The translations under genes and the position numbers were made by a program. Below the pieces are notes generated by a model. That model did not search any database and had not been told where the DNA came from. It was given only the letters and a program-made list of their open reading frames with translations. This document shows, in pieces, positions 1-11,519 of a DNA stretch of 64,000 nt (position 1 is the stretch's first letter; every line of letters begins with the position of its first letter). Source of the stretch: Sipunculus nudus (Eukaryota; Annelida; Sipuncula; Golfingiida; Sipunculidae); assembly GCA_026874595.1 (NCBI GenBank), contig CM049309.1, positions 75,190,426-75,254,425 of the forward strand, given 5' to 3'.

Positions 1-240
1 TTTTGATGTACATCTAATGACATTAACAATTTGTTTTCTATTTATAAGGTACTAAGAAAACTACATGACAGCATTGCTACTATGACCAATAGCTTATATT
101 ATTACATATAATAATATGATCTACTTAATCAAAAGCTTTTTGAAGGTCTTAAAGTACCATACCTGTAAAATTGCTCTTATCCAATCCTAATTTAATAAAA
201 TTTCTAAGATAAGTTAATCATGAATCAGTAGAATGTGATG

Positions 241-298
241 ACCGGAATCCTGACTGGAGAGTATAGATTACCGGAATCCTGACTGGAGAGTATAGAAT
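241..298. repeat. 29-bp tandem duplication, two copies
   Basis: Two head-to-tail copies beginning ACCGGAATCCTGACTGG lie at 241-269 and 270-298. They are identical except for the last base or two. This is a simple short tandem duplication with no flanking terminal repeats. Confidence 0.9.
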
Positions 299-719
299 TT
301 CTGGTTTGATTTTTAGTAATATTCAAGCTGTTCATAAATTGCTCTCTCATGTACTTTAGATAGAATTCGTGTAGAAACTGGCCTCTAATTTCCTTTATTT
401 AATCTACCGTTTTCCTTAAAGAGTGGAATGAACTTTGCTGATATGAATTCAGATGGAATCTGAGAAGTGGTAATTGACAAGTTAACAATGTAAAGTTTAT
501 ATAATGTCTTACCTGGCACCTAATTCGTAAGAAACAAATAATCCAAAATATAGCAAGACAGTTCACAATGACTATTCATCACTGGTGAATAGAGCTCTAG
601 AGAGCTAAGGTGTGTTTTGGCGAGTGTTAGGTTCGTTGTGCACAGAAGCAGGTTGATGAATTGCACTGAAGCGCTATTTGGTCAAATACAAAATGGCGTC
701 TCTGAAATGGCGAAATGCG

Positions 720-732
720 ACGTCATACGTCA
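720..732. promoter_or_regulatory. Paired ACGTCA half-sites (CRE-like)
   Basis: ACGTCA occurs at 720-725 and again at 727-732, in the same orientation and one base apart. This resembles CREB/ATF half-sites. No start site or first exon is visible beside it, so a regulatory role is only a possibility. Confidence 0.2.
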
Positions 733-799
733 TCGACCTTTTTGGTCATGTCTTGTTAACAGCTCTCGCAACCATGGGCATTGAGGACTGACTTCATCT

Positions 800-1930
800 G
801 TGTAGATGCAACAGCACAACATATATTTCCTTCTCTGTCCACATAGTGCACACTTGAATTATTTTTCTTTATTACACATGAATATTCTGAACCGTACACA
901 AACCCTTCACAATCTCTTCCTTTTAATACTCATGTACAAACCACAATTTCGATGGACCTCAATACATCTATTTTGAAAGGTGCAATATCAGAAAAAGGTT
1001 TTCTTTTGATGGCTACTAGCAAATACTTGTTATTTGCAATAACAGAATTTTTAACAGGTCTGTGACCGGCACACATATTATGCAATCTGATTTTCCTGTG
1101 TCAAATAACCTTTTTTTAAGTTGATTTAACTTCTTGAAAATTTAGAGCCATGTTATTATTTGACTGTCTATCTTCTTATTTCCACTAATTTGTTTCAGGA
1201 GAACTCCATTTAACTCGAATAGAACAGCCATTAATAAAAAATTCGAATAGAACGGCCATTAATAAAAAATGGGCCAAGTGTTCTCACATCATCAGATAAA
1301 TGCACGCGTTGATGCAGATTTAGTGTCATAAGTTTAGCTGGATATAGGGATTTCTGGTTTAACATAATTTAATCAGAAGGGGTTAGGCAAGATCAATCTC
1401 AGATTTGTGGTTATTTCTTTACAAAAAAAGCTGATTGATTGCACATTTAACACATAATTGACTAATATTGCTCTTGCACAATGCCTGAGAGCACAGGAAT
1501 TCCATTACACAGTAAAGCTTAGATGTTTTCAGTACCTGAGATGATTTGGAACACTTCTTGGCCGTTGACCAATCACGGAAGGGGATTGTACTGGCAAGTT
1601 TTGGAAAATAAAGATCAGCCTTCTCTGTGTGGCTGTAGAGCTGCTATTTGTGGTCTTGTCCAAACCACATGGTTAGGAATGTTTTCTGCAAACCTTGCAG
1701 AACATCTCGCGTGTTATCTGTTCCAATGTCATTAAGGAAGTCGGAGTAATTAAGCATCATCAACCAAGTGGGACCCTTCACACTGTTAGCGACATGATGC
1801 CTCATTCCAGCAATCTGTTTCTGAAATGCCTCTTAAGCATCTTGGACAATTCCTGTCTGGCTGCCTGCTCTTTGGGTCATTTTTGTCAAATGAAACTGTG
1901 TGCCCAGCTTGTGTGCTGAAAGATTATGAC
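800..1930 (-). pseudogene. Tnp2-like transposase fossil, distal copy (C-terminal part)
   Basis: Read on the minus strand, this block repeats the content of 2428-3560 at an offset of about 1620 bp. From about 1890 down to 1640 it holds the degraded core motif region. Around 1340-1280 is a version of NLHQ.VHLS..VR.LGPF, and around 900-850 is YGSEYS with a run resembling the tail domain. Stops and frameshifts interrupt all parts, so it cannot encode a protein. The motif order (core, then NLHQ-LGPF block, then tail) is the order I know from metazoan Tnp2-like transposases of the EnSpm/CACTA group. The family call comes from motif recognition only. Confidence 0.6.
1215..1270. repeat. 28-bp tandem duplication inside the transposase fossil
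   Basis: Copies at 1215-1242 and 1243-1270 begin TCGAATAGAAC and differ by one base. On the minus strand the duplication lies just after the NLHQ-LGPF block and repeats a short peptide (FINGRSIR-like). It is therefore a late local duplication within the dead gene. Confidence 0.85.
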
Positions 1931-2039
1931 CTATACTTAGAAAGGGAGATCAAATGATGTTTTTTTTTTTTATTATTTTGCTCCTCCAACTTTCTTATTC
2001 TTTTTATTTTTCGCTTATGTGCTGCTTTAGCCGACCTCT

Positions 2040-3560
2040 CTTCTACTTCTTTAACAGCTTCAGCTGCAGTTTTGGCTTGCCTTTCTTTGAATAAGGATAT
2101 AGTTTTCCTTTCTTTTTTTCTTCCTGTAACTTTCTTTTATCTAGCCTGTTTCTTATATCCTAACACTGGCCATATTAGACCACACATCTTTTTTTACACA
2201 TCTTTGGACCTTTTCTATGGAAGTAATCCCTGGTGGTCATTCCTTTGGCTTTCCGGTCGTATTTTACACACTGAAAGGAGCTGGACGTTTCCACGTGGAA
2301 TTCATCCTTCCTGATTTAGGGTCGTTATCCACCACAGTGTTAAAAGAGCCTTCCACAGTTGGACCGTTGGATGTCTTATTGCTAAGTTATAAACATCATC
2401 TTGTATGAACTGAAAAAAAACCCCAGCAACAGCACAACATATATTTCCTTCTCTGTCCACATACTGCACACTTGAATTATTTCTCTTTACCAAACGTAAA
2501 TATTCTGAACCGTACACAAAAAGTCGATGGTCGCCCTTTACAATATCAAAGCTGTTGTTGGTAGCAACCTCACTAATGCATTAACCACAATTTAGATGAA
2601 CCTTAATCGCATCTTCTATGGAAGATGCAGTATCAGAAAGAGGTTTTCTTTTGATGGCTCTACGCAAATACATGTTTACTGCAATTGCAGAGTTACTAAC
2701 AGGCCTGTGACCGGCACACATATCATTATACAATTAGAGAGTTTCTTGTGTCAAATAAACTTTTTTTAAGTTCAGGTTACTTCTGGAAAATTAGAGTGAT
2801 GTAATTAATTAACCTTTAATCTTCTGATTCCAATGATTTGTTTCAAGAGGAATCCGTTTAACTTCTCAAAAAAGAAACAGCCATGAGTCAAAAAGGGCCA
2901 AGTTTTCTCACATTATAAGATAAATGCACCAGTTGATGCAGATTTAGTGTCATTCGTTAAGATGAATATAGGGATTTCAAGTTTTCACATAATTAAATTA
3001 GAAATATTTCTGCAAGATCAATTTCGGATATGTGGATAGTTCTTTACAAAAATGTTGATTGCTTGTACCAATAACACATAATAGACCAATATTGCTCATG
3101 TAAAATTTCTGAGAGCACTGGAATTCCATAACATAGAAAAATGACCGAAGCTTAGATGCCTTCAGTTCGTGAGATTAATTGAAACACTTCTTGGCTGGTG
3201 ACCTTTATTGGAAAGGGGTTTGTACTGGCAGGTACTGGATCAAAAAGATCAGCTTTCTCTGTGTGGTTGTAGAGCTGCTATTTGTTGTCTTGTCCAAACC
3301 AAACGGTTTGCAATGTTTTCTGCATACCTTGCAGGACACTTTACTTGCAAACTGTTCCAATGCCATTAAGAAAGGTCAGAGTAATTAAGCATCATCAACC
3401 AAGTGTTGCCCTTCACACCGTTGGTGACATGATTCCTCATTCCAGCAATCTATTCCTGACATGCCTCTTCAGCATCTTGCACAATTCCTGTCAAGCTGCC
3501 TGCAGTACCCTTTGGTTCATTTTTATCAAATGGAAATATGTGTACCGAACTTGTCGGCTG
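2040..3560 (-). pseudogene. Tnp2-like (EnSpm/CACTA-type) transposase fossil, best preserved copy
   Basis: On the minus strand, from high to low coordinate, the order is as follows. PFDKNEPKG and the core block lie near 3540-3280, ending in WFGQ. A helical stretch with IDLAEIFLI is near 3000. NLHQLVHLS followed by LG.F and a phenylalanine-glutamate pair spans about 2960-2860. CAGHRPVSNSAIAV is near 2730. YGSEYLRLVKRNNSSV leads the tail at 2520-2300. A lysine/glutamate-rich segment follows at about 2170-1990. This matches the order of domains in animal Tnp2-like transposases: DDE region, then the conserved histidine/LGP block, then a small C-terminal domain. Several stops and frameshifts make it a pseudogene. 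Its neighbours are further partial copies on both sides. Confidence 0.7.
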
Positions 3561-6500
3561 AATGATTTTGAGGTATACGTAGAAAGAGGAGTTCAAATGA
3601 TTTATTTTGTCTTTATCTCCTCCAACGTTTTCATTCTGTTCATTTTTTCGCTCATGTGCTGCTTTAGCTGACCTCTCTGCCTGTTCTTCAAGAGCTTTAG
3701 CTGTATTTTTGGTTTGACCTTTTTTCCCTTTCATTTCTTCCCGTAACTTTCTTTTATCGTTCTTTTGACTTTCTCTGTGTGGGTGGCTGAGAGCTGCTAC
3801 TTGTAGACTTGCCCAAACCACATGGTTATCAATGTTTTCTGCATACCTTGCAGGACACCTTGCATGCAATCTGTTCCAATTCCATTAAGAAAGTCAGAGT
3901 AATGAAGCATCATCAACCAAGTGGGGCCCTTCACCCCGTTTTTGACATAATTCCCTCATTCAAACAATCTGTTTCTGACATGTTGATTGCTTGTACCAAT
4001 AACACATAATAGACCAATATTGCTCTTGTAAAATTTCTGAGAGCAGTGGAATTCCATAACATAGAAAAATGACCGAAGCTTAGATGCCTTCAGTTCGTGA
4101 GATTAATTGAAACACTTCTTGGCTGGTGACCTTTATTGGAAAGGGGTTTGTACTGGCAGGTACTTGATCAAAAAGATCAGCTTTCTCTGTGTGGTTGTAG
4201 AGCTGCTATTTGTTGTCTTGTCCAAACCAAACGGTTTGCAATGTTTTCTGCATACCTTGCAGGACACTTTGCTTGCAATCTGTTCCAATGGGTTTAAGAA
4301 AGTCAGAGTAATTAAGCATCATCAACCAAGTGGGACCCTTCACACCGTTGTTGACATGATTCCTCATTCCAGCAATCTGGTCCTGCCATGCCTCTTCAGC
4401 ATCTGGCACAATTCCTGTCAAAGTGCCTTTATCTTTATCTCCTCCAACGTTTTCATTCTGTTATTTTTTCGCTCATGTGCTGCTTTAGCTGACACGTCTC
4501 TGCCTGTTCTTTAACTGCTTCAGCTGCATTTTGGGTTTGACCTTTTTTTCCCCTTTCTTTTCTCCCGTAACTTTCTTTTATCTGTTTTTAACTTTCTCTG
4601 TGTGAGTGGCTGTGAGCTGACTTTTGTGGTCTTGTCCAAACCACATGGTAAGCAATGTTTCCTGCATACCTTTCAGGACACCTTGCGGGTAACCTATTCC
4701 AATGCCATTAAGAAAGTCAGAGTAATTAAGCATTATCAACCAAGCGGGACTTCTCACACCGTTCATTACATGATTCCTCATTCCAGCAATCTGTTTCTGA
4801 CATGCCTGTTTAGCATCTTCGAAAAATCCTGTCAAGGTGCCTGCAGGACTCTTTCGGTCATTTTTTTTCAAATGGAAATATGTGTGCCCAACTCTTTTGC
4901 TGAATGATTTTCACGTATACTTAGAAAGAGGATCCAAAATGATATTATTTGTCTTTAGCTCCTCCAACTTTTTCCTCATTCTGTTCATGTTTGGCTCATG
5001 TGCTGCTTTAGCTGACACCTCTCTGTCTGTTCTTGAACAGCTTGAGCTGCATTTTTGGTTTGACCCATTTTTCCTTTCTTTCTTCCTATATCTTCCTTTA
5101 TCTTTCTTTTGACTTACAGGGTGTGGCTGTAGAGCTGCTATTTGTTGTCTTTTCCGAATCACATGGTTAGAAACGTTTACTGCAAACCTTGCCTCGTGTG
5201 TAATCAATTCCGATGCCATTAAAAAGGTCAGAGTTATTAAGCATTATCAACCAAGTGGGACCCTTCACACCGTTCTTGACATGATTCCTCATTCCAGCAA
5301 TCTGTTCCTAACATGCCTCTTCAGCATCTTGGACAATTCCTGTCAAGGTGCTTGCACGACCCTTTGGGTCATTTTTATCAAATGGAAATATGTGTACGAA
5401 ACTTGTCAGCTGAATGATTTTGACGTATACTTAGAAAGAGGAGGTCAAATGATTTTTTTTTTGTCTTTAGCTCCTCCAACGTTATGATTCTGTTCATTTT
5501 TTCACACGTGCTGCCTTATCTGTTCTTTGAGGGCTTCAGCTGCATTTTTGGTTTGACCCTATTTTTCCTTTTTTTTCTTCCCGTAACTTTCTTTTATCTG
5601 TTTTTAACTTTCTCTGTGTGAGTGGCTGTGAGCTGATTTTTGTGGTCTTGTCCAAACCACACGATTAGCAATGTTTTCTCTATACCTTGTAGGACACCTT
5701 GTGTGCAATTTGTTCCAATGCCATTAAGAAAGTCAGAGTAATTCAGCATCATCAACCAAGTGGGACCCTTCACACCGTTGGTGACATGATTCCTCATTCC
5801 AGCAATCTGTTTCTGACATTCCTCTTCAGCATCTTGGACAATTCCTGTCAAGGTGCCTGCAGGACCCTTTGGGTCATTTTTAGCAAATGGAAATATGTGT
5901 GCCCAACTCTTTTGCTGAATGATTTTGACGTATACTTAGAGGAGTTCAAATGATGTTTTTTTGTCTTTAGCTCCTCCAACTTTTTCCTCATTCTGTTCAT
6001 TTTTCGCTCATGTGCCGCTTTAGCTGACACCTCTCTGCCTGATCTTTAACAGCTTGAGCTGCATTTTTGGTTTGACCCTTTTTTCCATTCTTTTCTTCCT
6101 GTAACTTTCCTTCATCGTTCTTTTGACTTACTCGTTGTGGTTGTAGAGCTGCAATTCCTGTCTTGTCCAAACCACACGGTTAGCAATGTTTTTTGCATAC
6201 CTCGCAGGACACCTTGCGTGCAATTTGTTCCGATGCCATTAAGAAAGTCTGAGTAATTACGCATCATCAACCAAGTGGGACCCTTCACACCGTTGATGAC
6301 ATGATTCCTTATTCCAGCAATCTATTTCTGACATGCCTCTTCAGCATCTTGGACATTTCCTGTCAAGGTGCCTGCAGGACGTTTAGGTCATTTTTATCAA
6401 ATGGAAATATGTGAACCCAACTTGTCGGCAGAATTATTTTAACGTGTACTCAGAAAGAGGAGTTCAAATGATGTTTATTTGTCTTTAGCTCCTCAAACTT

Positions 6501-6645
6501 TTTCATTCCGTCCATTTTGCTCATGTGCTTCTTTAGCTGACACCTCTTCGCCTGTTCTTTAACAGCTTCAGCTGCATTTTTTGTTTGACCCAATTTTTCC
6601 TTTCTCATCTTCATGTAACTTTTCTTTATCTTTCTTTTGACTTAC
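3420..6645 (-). repeat. Tandem array of a ~510-bp transposase segment
   Basis: The landmark CATTCCAGCAATCTG recurs at about 3436, 4364, 4779, 5288, 5795 and 6307, with a degraded copy near 3957 and a more distant one near 1801. Most spacings are 507-520 bp; two are near 410 bp. On the minus strand each unit encodes a lysine/glutamate-rich segment (for example ERSAKAAHERK), then PFDKNDPKGPAGTLTG, then NGVKGPTWLMMLNYSDF, then QGVLQGM and a WFGQDHK end. Each unit thus duplicates one fixed piece of the transposase rather than the whole gene. Units differ by many substitutions and carry stops, so the array is old. The basic segment and core are fused in one open frame at 3869-3450, showing the unit boundary is coding-to-coding. 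Confidence 0.8.
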
Positions 6646-6649
6646 TCGG

Positions 6650-7395
6650 TATGGATCTAGCTAGGGTTTTTGTCGCTTTGGGATATGCTCGAATGTAACT
6701 GACAAAAGTATTCGATCTTTTGAAAATCGAAGAAGACGCATTTTATTTCTTTCATAATATTCCTATCCCAAATGCAAACTAAAATAAACGAAAACAAGAC
6801 CTCTCATACCGATACCGTCTAGGCGGACTTATCCTTCCAAAGATGCGTTTTTCTTGTGATAATTCTGCTGCTTTCTTTTCACATTCTAAGTATACGATGT
6901 TTTGTTAAAAGTAACTTAATATTTATGTCCATGGTTTCATGTGTAATGGGAAAATAAGTAACGAAATTACAAGAGAGAAAAACATGTCAGAATCGCAAGA
7001 AATATTGGCATGTTTCCTTTTGTGCACCTTACATGTTTTTCAAAACCAACACTTTAATCCAAGAGATATCCGAAAGAGGCTGAACAAAACCTTGTGGAGC
7101 AAATAGTATAGCTGGTACAAAACCCTGTGAAGCCTATAGTAGCTGATAAGATCAGTTTCAGTTCATAACTGTTAACGTTTACTACGGAGATTCCTGATGT
7201 TGGGTTGCGGCAATTTTTCATTAGACACCCCTGTTGTCAGGTCGAGACAAAGTTAAAAATGGACACGGGTAGTAGACAGGATAAGTTGATACTAGTGTTC
7301 GTCAATTAATTTTACTGCAAAAAAAAAAAAAAATACAATTTATAAGTGAATAGACTCTGGATAACTCTGCTAACTGGTCCATCTGGTTACCATTA
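6650..7395. other. Unassigned stretch
   Basis: There is no convincing coding frame. It contains a poly-A run near 7319-7333. Nothing links it to the transposase array to the left. Confidence 0.4.
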
Positions 7396-7422
7396 CTGCG
7401 GAAAAACTGGTGGGGGAAATAG

Positions 7423-7665
7423 CCGAAGCCATTTGCTGATGCCATACTAGGGAGAGGCCTCAACGGGAATGGTTCAGTTTACCTAATTGAGAGATTCAGA
7501 AAGTATTTTGATAATGTAAACAGAACAAACGCTGATAACAATCTGAGGAAGCAACTAATGAAGGATGGGTGTTATTCAGCAGGTAAACTTAAGAATGGGA
7601 AAAATGAAGATGGAAAAATGAAAATCCAAAAAAGGCCTTTGTCTGTTCATTCAAAAGACAGTTAA
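7423..7665 (+). pseudogene. Open frame of 80 codons, no start codon, unknown
   Basis: The frame between a TAG at 7420 and a TAA at 7663 is open, hydrophilic and lysine/asparagine-rich, with GNGSVYLIERFRKYFD near the middle. It lacks an early methionine and is closed by stops on both sides. I do not recognise the family. A second open frame (7930-8112) lies about 265 bases downstream on the same strand, so both could be remnants of one transposon gene. It could also be chance. Confidence 0.2.
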
Positions 7666-7929
7666 GGCTTTTTTCGTTGGCAGCCAGGGGATTAACCTTT
7701 GGGTGAGATGCAGAAAATTCAAAAACAGAAGAGACTTACTACCTTAGGAATACCCAAAATTTTTCATGACGTAACAACAGTGGCTGCAGTTATGAAAGTT
7801 ACTCACACAAGCCATCAACAATTGAGCAAGTATAAATGTTATAAAGAACTCTAGGCCATACCTGAATACCCAAGTGGCTGATCATGCATTTCAATAACCT
7901 GATGGACTGCAACTTCTTGGAAAGTCTAG

Positions 7930-8112
7930 ATGGATCAGCGTTCAAATGAAATTATAAATTTCATTGAATCCCACAAGAACAGTTATGTTGCCATTGGTGG
8001 AAAACAGCTACAGCTCTACTCTGATATGGTTGGGCACACTCAGCCCAGAAATTTTGGTTTTATACTAATTCTGCCTCAGAAATTTGAAGAAGAAAAGAAC
8101 ATTCTATTTTAA
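7930..8112 (+). pseudogene. 60-codon open frame, unknown
   Basis: It opens with MDQRSNEIINFIESHK and ends in QKFEEEKNILF before TAA. Composition is protein-like, but no motif is recognisable and there is no upstream promoter or clear splice site. It is mentioned because it follows another open frame on the same strand. Confidence 0.15.
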
Positions 8113-8189
8113 ACTGTTTAGGTGAGCTTTTCAATCATTATACCTGCAAATGCAAGTTTCTTAACAAAACTTACAGTTGAACTACATCA

Positions 8190-8375
8190 AGTAGGTCAAA
8201 TTTCAAAGGTCAAAAGGTCGAATATGGTCAAAAATTTATTTCTGATCAGTAGATTCATTACTCAACATAAAAAAATTAAAAATGCCGCTTTTTTAGGAAC
8301 GCCTGGTAGCAAATGTAACATTTGTCCATCAAGGTCAAATTTCAAGGTCACAAGGTCAAATATGGTCAAATTTTA
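8190..8375. repeat. Two-unit AGGTCA-rich repeat, ~139-bp period
   Basis: The phrase AGGTCAAATTTCAA followed by several further AGGTCA-like words occurs at about 8192 and again at about 8331. Each unit packs three to four GGTCA words on the plus strand within 45 bases. AGGTCA is the nuclear-receptor half-site, but here it looks like part of a dispersed molluscan repeat. Confidence 0.7.
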
Positions 8376-8635
8376 TTTTTAACTAAAAGATTAAATAAGT
8401 TAAGATTTCTTCATAATAATTGCGTATTAATGAGATATATTGTTATTCTACTCATGGAATAAATGGAAAGAAAAGGATTTCATGAGAATTAACGGGAATT
8501 GTTCCTTTATCATTGTGTTTTTGCTTAAAATGGATGCATTTCATTGTCATATGACATTGTTTTAGTCTAAAGTATAGATGAGTACATGCATGCTTCTATA
8601 GGGGTACCGGGTGGGTCTGTTTGATAAGCTGAGTC

Positions 8636-9260
8636 ATCTGAGTTATTAGTATGGGGCAGGTCTGTGGTCTGTCTCTCTAGCCGTCTGTCTGCCTGTTAAC
8701 AGAGCATAAAAGGTATACGTAAGACCAAGGGAATTCAAACTCAGTGTCCTTTATATCCAGTGTGACCTATATTTTCTGAGTTACGGTACAAAAACGTGTT
8801 TCAGCCCGTAGGAACCCATGTGTCCAGCCAATAAAGATTCATACAGAAGCCGATATTTCTCAGGAACTTAATTAGCAACTGATCGTGAACGACCATAACC
8901 AGTGGCGCCCCCTGGTAGTTTGAGGATGAAAGATTATTTAAAACTTATCAGGACACAAATTGTAACCATAAGACCCAGGAAATTCAAATTTCACATGCTG
9001 ACAGATAGGTCCTCTCTGGTTTCCGGAAATTTTGTAAATGTGACCTGAATTCTCTCAAAACAGGGGTCTTGCAGGATTATAACTGCTGCAGAATACTAGT
9101 ATATCGCCACCTGCAATATTTATATTTTTTACACATTTTAACTTGTATTTTGGGAATGACTCCAACAGGGCATGAAAGATGACCACAAGGCACTGGAAGT
9201 TCACACTAACAGTTCCTGATGGGTTTTCCGTGGGCGCTTATCAGCGGCATCTCTGTGTGC
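8636..9260. repeat. Dispersed repeat of the GTCTGTCTGCCTGTTAAC family
   Basis: GTCTGTCTGCCTGTTAACAG is followed by a stretch resembling the text after the same phrase at 23085 onward (accession to a GTGACCTATATT word, an ATTCAAA word, and so on). It is a diverged, end-less copy. No coding frame was seen in it. Confidence 0.5.
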
Positions 9261-9299
9261 TTTTGAGCAGCGAGTTTTATGACCTTCGTCAGCAACATT

Positions 9300-10660
9300 C
9301 GACACTGCCAGACTCTCAGTTCGAACTCTGAAAACTTCTTGATAGTACCAAGTTATTAGAGCCAAGCTGACTGCAAACTAATGATATTTAATGTGTTAAT
9401 TTATGTAAAGCTAAATTCATAAATGATAATATTTTGTTAATCTTAACTTAATCACATGACCCACCCTCCTATATACGCATACTCTGAGAGCTTATATGTC
9501 AGAAAGCACATTTAATATTAATACTTTTAATATTTGCAATCAAAGCCTGCTATAACCCTTACACCAATTACAACAAACATCATTTCAGTCATCTCTTAAG
9601 TAGGAAATCATTATATCGGCTTGCCTTCAAAAGGCTCGTTTCACCAGAATGACAAAGGGAAATTTGTGACTTTGTAGCTGTCATGGTTCATGATGTGATT
9701 CGTTTTTGTATTAGAATTGATTTATCTATAAAGACGGCTGATGTTTAGAATTATTTAATTTTTAGTGATTCATCTTCTTTCAACTGTTTACGTTTAGATC
9801 GATATTTCTCCGCCATTAATTGTTAAAAAAATTCATTTCAACAGATGGAACCTTGAAAATAATGCTTTAAAATTGTTTTTTTTTTGTTTTTAATTTTACC
9901 TAACATTTATGCCCCTCATTTATGAAAATTATTTTTTTTCACATTTCAAATTTAAACATAATACAGATTTATAATTTTAAAATTATAATAACATTATAAT
10001 CATCCCAATACAAATACTAGGGTGGAGGTGTTTCACCAATATTTTTTACATTTCATATTCAAACATTATTACTTTTTTATTTCAGATAAATGATGTATTT
10101 TTTTTTTCAAATTTAAACATAACTTCTTTTATTATTTATTTTTTTATTTCATTGATTATTTATAATTCTTTTTACATTTCATATTAAAAGGAGAGAGAAA
10201 ACTGTATTTTAGAAAGTCAATACCTGTTTAAAAATTCTGTCACCTATAGGTTTATATTTATTTATTATACTATATATATAACTATTTTTTAATGAATTAT
10301 ATGAAACATACACTATTCTTAAATCTAGATAATGACAACCTGTGTCAGAAAACTCCAAGAGTGCATATATTATTCTCAGCATTCAGAATATGTACATTAA
10401 AGGGATCACAGAACAGCAGTTTGGAAATCGTTAATGAATTATGAGTGTTTACACACTTTCATGAGACAAAACTTCTGAGACCTAAGACAGGAGATTCTGC
10501 ATAAAACGAACTCTGCTACATTTCTCTATTGGGTGGTACCATAGGGGCATGCGCATTCAGATTTAAAATAATTGTAGCCCATCAGAGACTCTCAAGCTGT
10601 CGTTGGTTGCTGTATTGTATGGCTAAGTTAATAAAAAAAAAAGTTATTCCGCTGCTTTGC
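9300..10660. other. AT-rich spacer
   Basis: The stretch 9820-10300 is extremely AT-rich with loose repetition of TTTTACATTTCATATT and CAAATTTAAACATAA phrases. No coding frame, RNA gene or mobile-element end could be supported. Confidence 0.5.
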
Positions 10661-10678
10661 TGATACACATCTGCTTAC

Positions 10679-10800
10679 CAACAGACAATGTCTTTATCCA
10701 GAGGAATGTTTGCCTGGTATCGTTGTATGTCTTGTAGATCAATAACCTCCCGAATGAGGCCTGGGACTGACAGATAGTCCATTCGGGAAATCTTTAGGAA
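10679..10800 (-). CDS. Candidate internal coding exon, unknown protein
   Basis: On the minus strand a 122-base stretch is preceded by TATATATTTGCAG (acceptor) and followed by GTAAGC (donor). Only one frame is open across it. That frame gives 40 residues plus two bases, starting FLKISRMDYLSVPGL and ending NIPLDKDIVC. The composition, the clean splice signals and the lack of stops argue for a real or recently real exon. Upstream on the same strand, about 11098-11033, a stretch reading VDKALNESVRGLPKLVARR also lies between AG and GT signals, but its phase does not join directly to this exon. I do not recognise the protein. It may be a host exon or belong to an unnamed transposon. Confidence 0.5.
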
Positions 10801-11032
10801 CTGCAAATATATAGATACTTAATATTCTCCTTATATATAAATATAATTTAATTTATTATACAGGTACTATTTTTAAAAATTGTTAATATATAATTTATTA
10901 TTATATTAATTAATTTGAAATGTGTAATATCTGATTTATCTTGATGAAAACAAGACAGATACAACAACTCGCCTGTTCTGGCACATCTCCCATCAGTGGC
11001 AGGTAAACCTTCTGGATTTCTTTTACCCTTCT

Positions 11033-11098
11033 TTATTCCTCCTCGCGACAAGCTTAGGCAAGCCGCGAACAGATTCATTCAGGGCTTTATCCACAACG
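11033..11098 (-). CDS. Weak candidate exon upstream of 10679-10800
   Basis: Minus-strand sequence after CCCCTCAACTAG reads VVDKALNESVRGLPKL and continues to a GGTAAAAG donor-like site. The peptide is protein-like but short. Spliced directly to the 10800 exon it would run into a stop, so another exon would have to lie between, or the call is wrong. Confidence 0.2.
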
Positions 11099-11140
11099 CT
11101 AGTTGAGGGGAGGGACGTCATGGTCTACCAGAGAGATGAT

Positions 11141-11505
11141 TACCATCCTGCTTGACTCTCTCATGCTGAAATATTATTGATGGATATCTTTGACTTACGA
11201 CAATGTCCAATATTTGCCAGCAACAATATTCAAAACAAAACAGTTTTAATTAATCATATTTTTAAATACCATCTTGCTTGACTCTCATTCTGAAATATTA
11301 TTGAAGGATGTCTGTGGCTTCTGATAATGTCGAGTTATTGCCAGTAACAATTTTCAAAACAAAAACAGTTCTAACTTATCATATTTTGAAATACCCTCTT
11401 GCTTGACTCTCTCATACTGAAATATTATTGAAGGATGTTTTTGGCTAATGATAATGTCCAATAATTGCCAGTAACAATTTTTAAAACAAAATCATATTCT
11501 GAATT
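11141..11505. repeat. Tandem repeat, ~125 bp x 3
   Basis: Units start at 11141, 11267 and 11392 with TACC.TC.TGCTTGACTCTC and share AAATATTATTGA.GGAT, GCCAG.AACAAT and TCAAAACAAAA phrases. Periods are 126 and 125 bp. The units are clearly diverged. No coding potential. Confidence 0.85.
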
Positions 11506-11519
11506 AATCCACCATTAGG

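Larger units (their letters stand above)
1..800. other. Unassigned AT-rich stretch
   Basis: No frame here reads like a protein and no transposon end is recognisable. Two small structures sit in it, a 29-bp direct repeat and paired CRE-like half-sites, listed separately. The right edge runs into the transposase fossil that begins near 800. Confidence 0.5.

Noticed and set aside
3282-3671. 129-codon plus-strand open frame in the transposase array
   Set aside because: The opposite strand carries the recognisable transposase motifs. The plus frame is its shadow.
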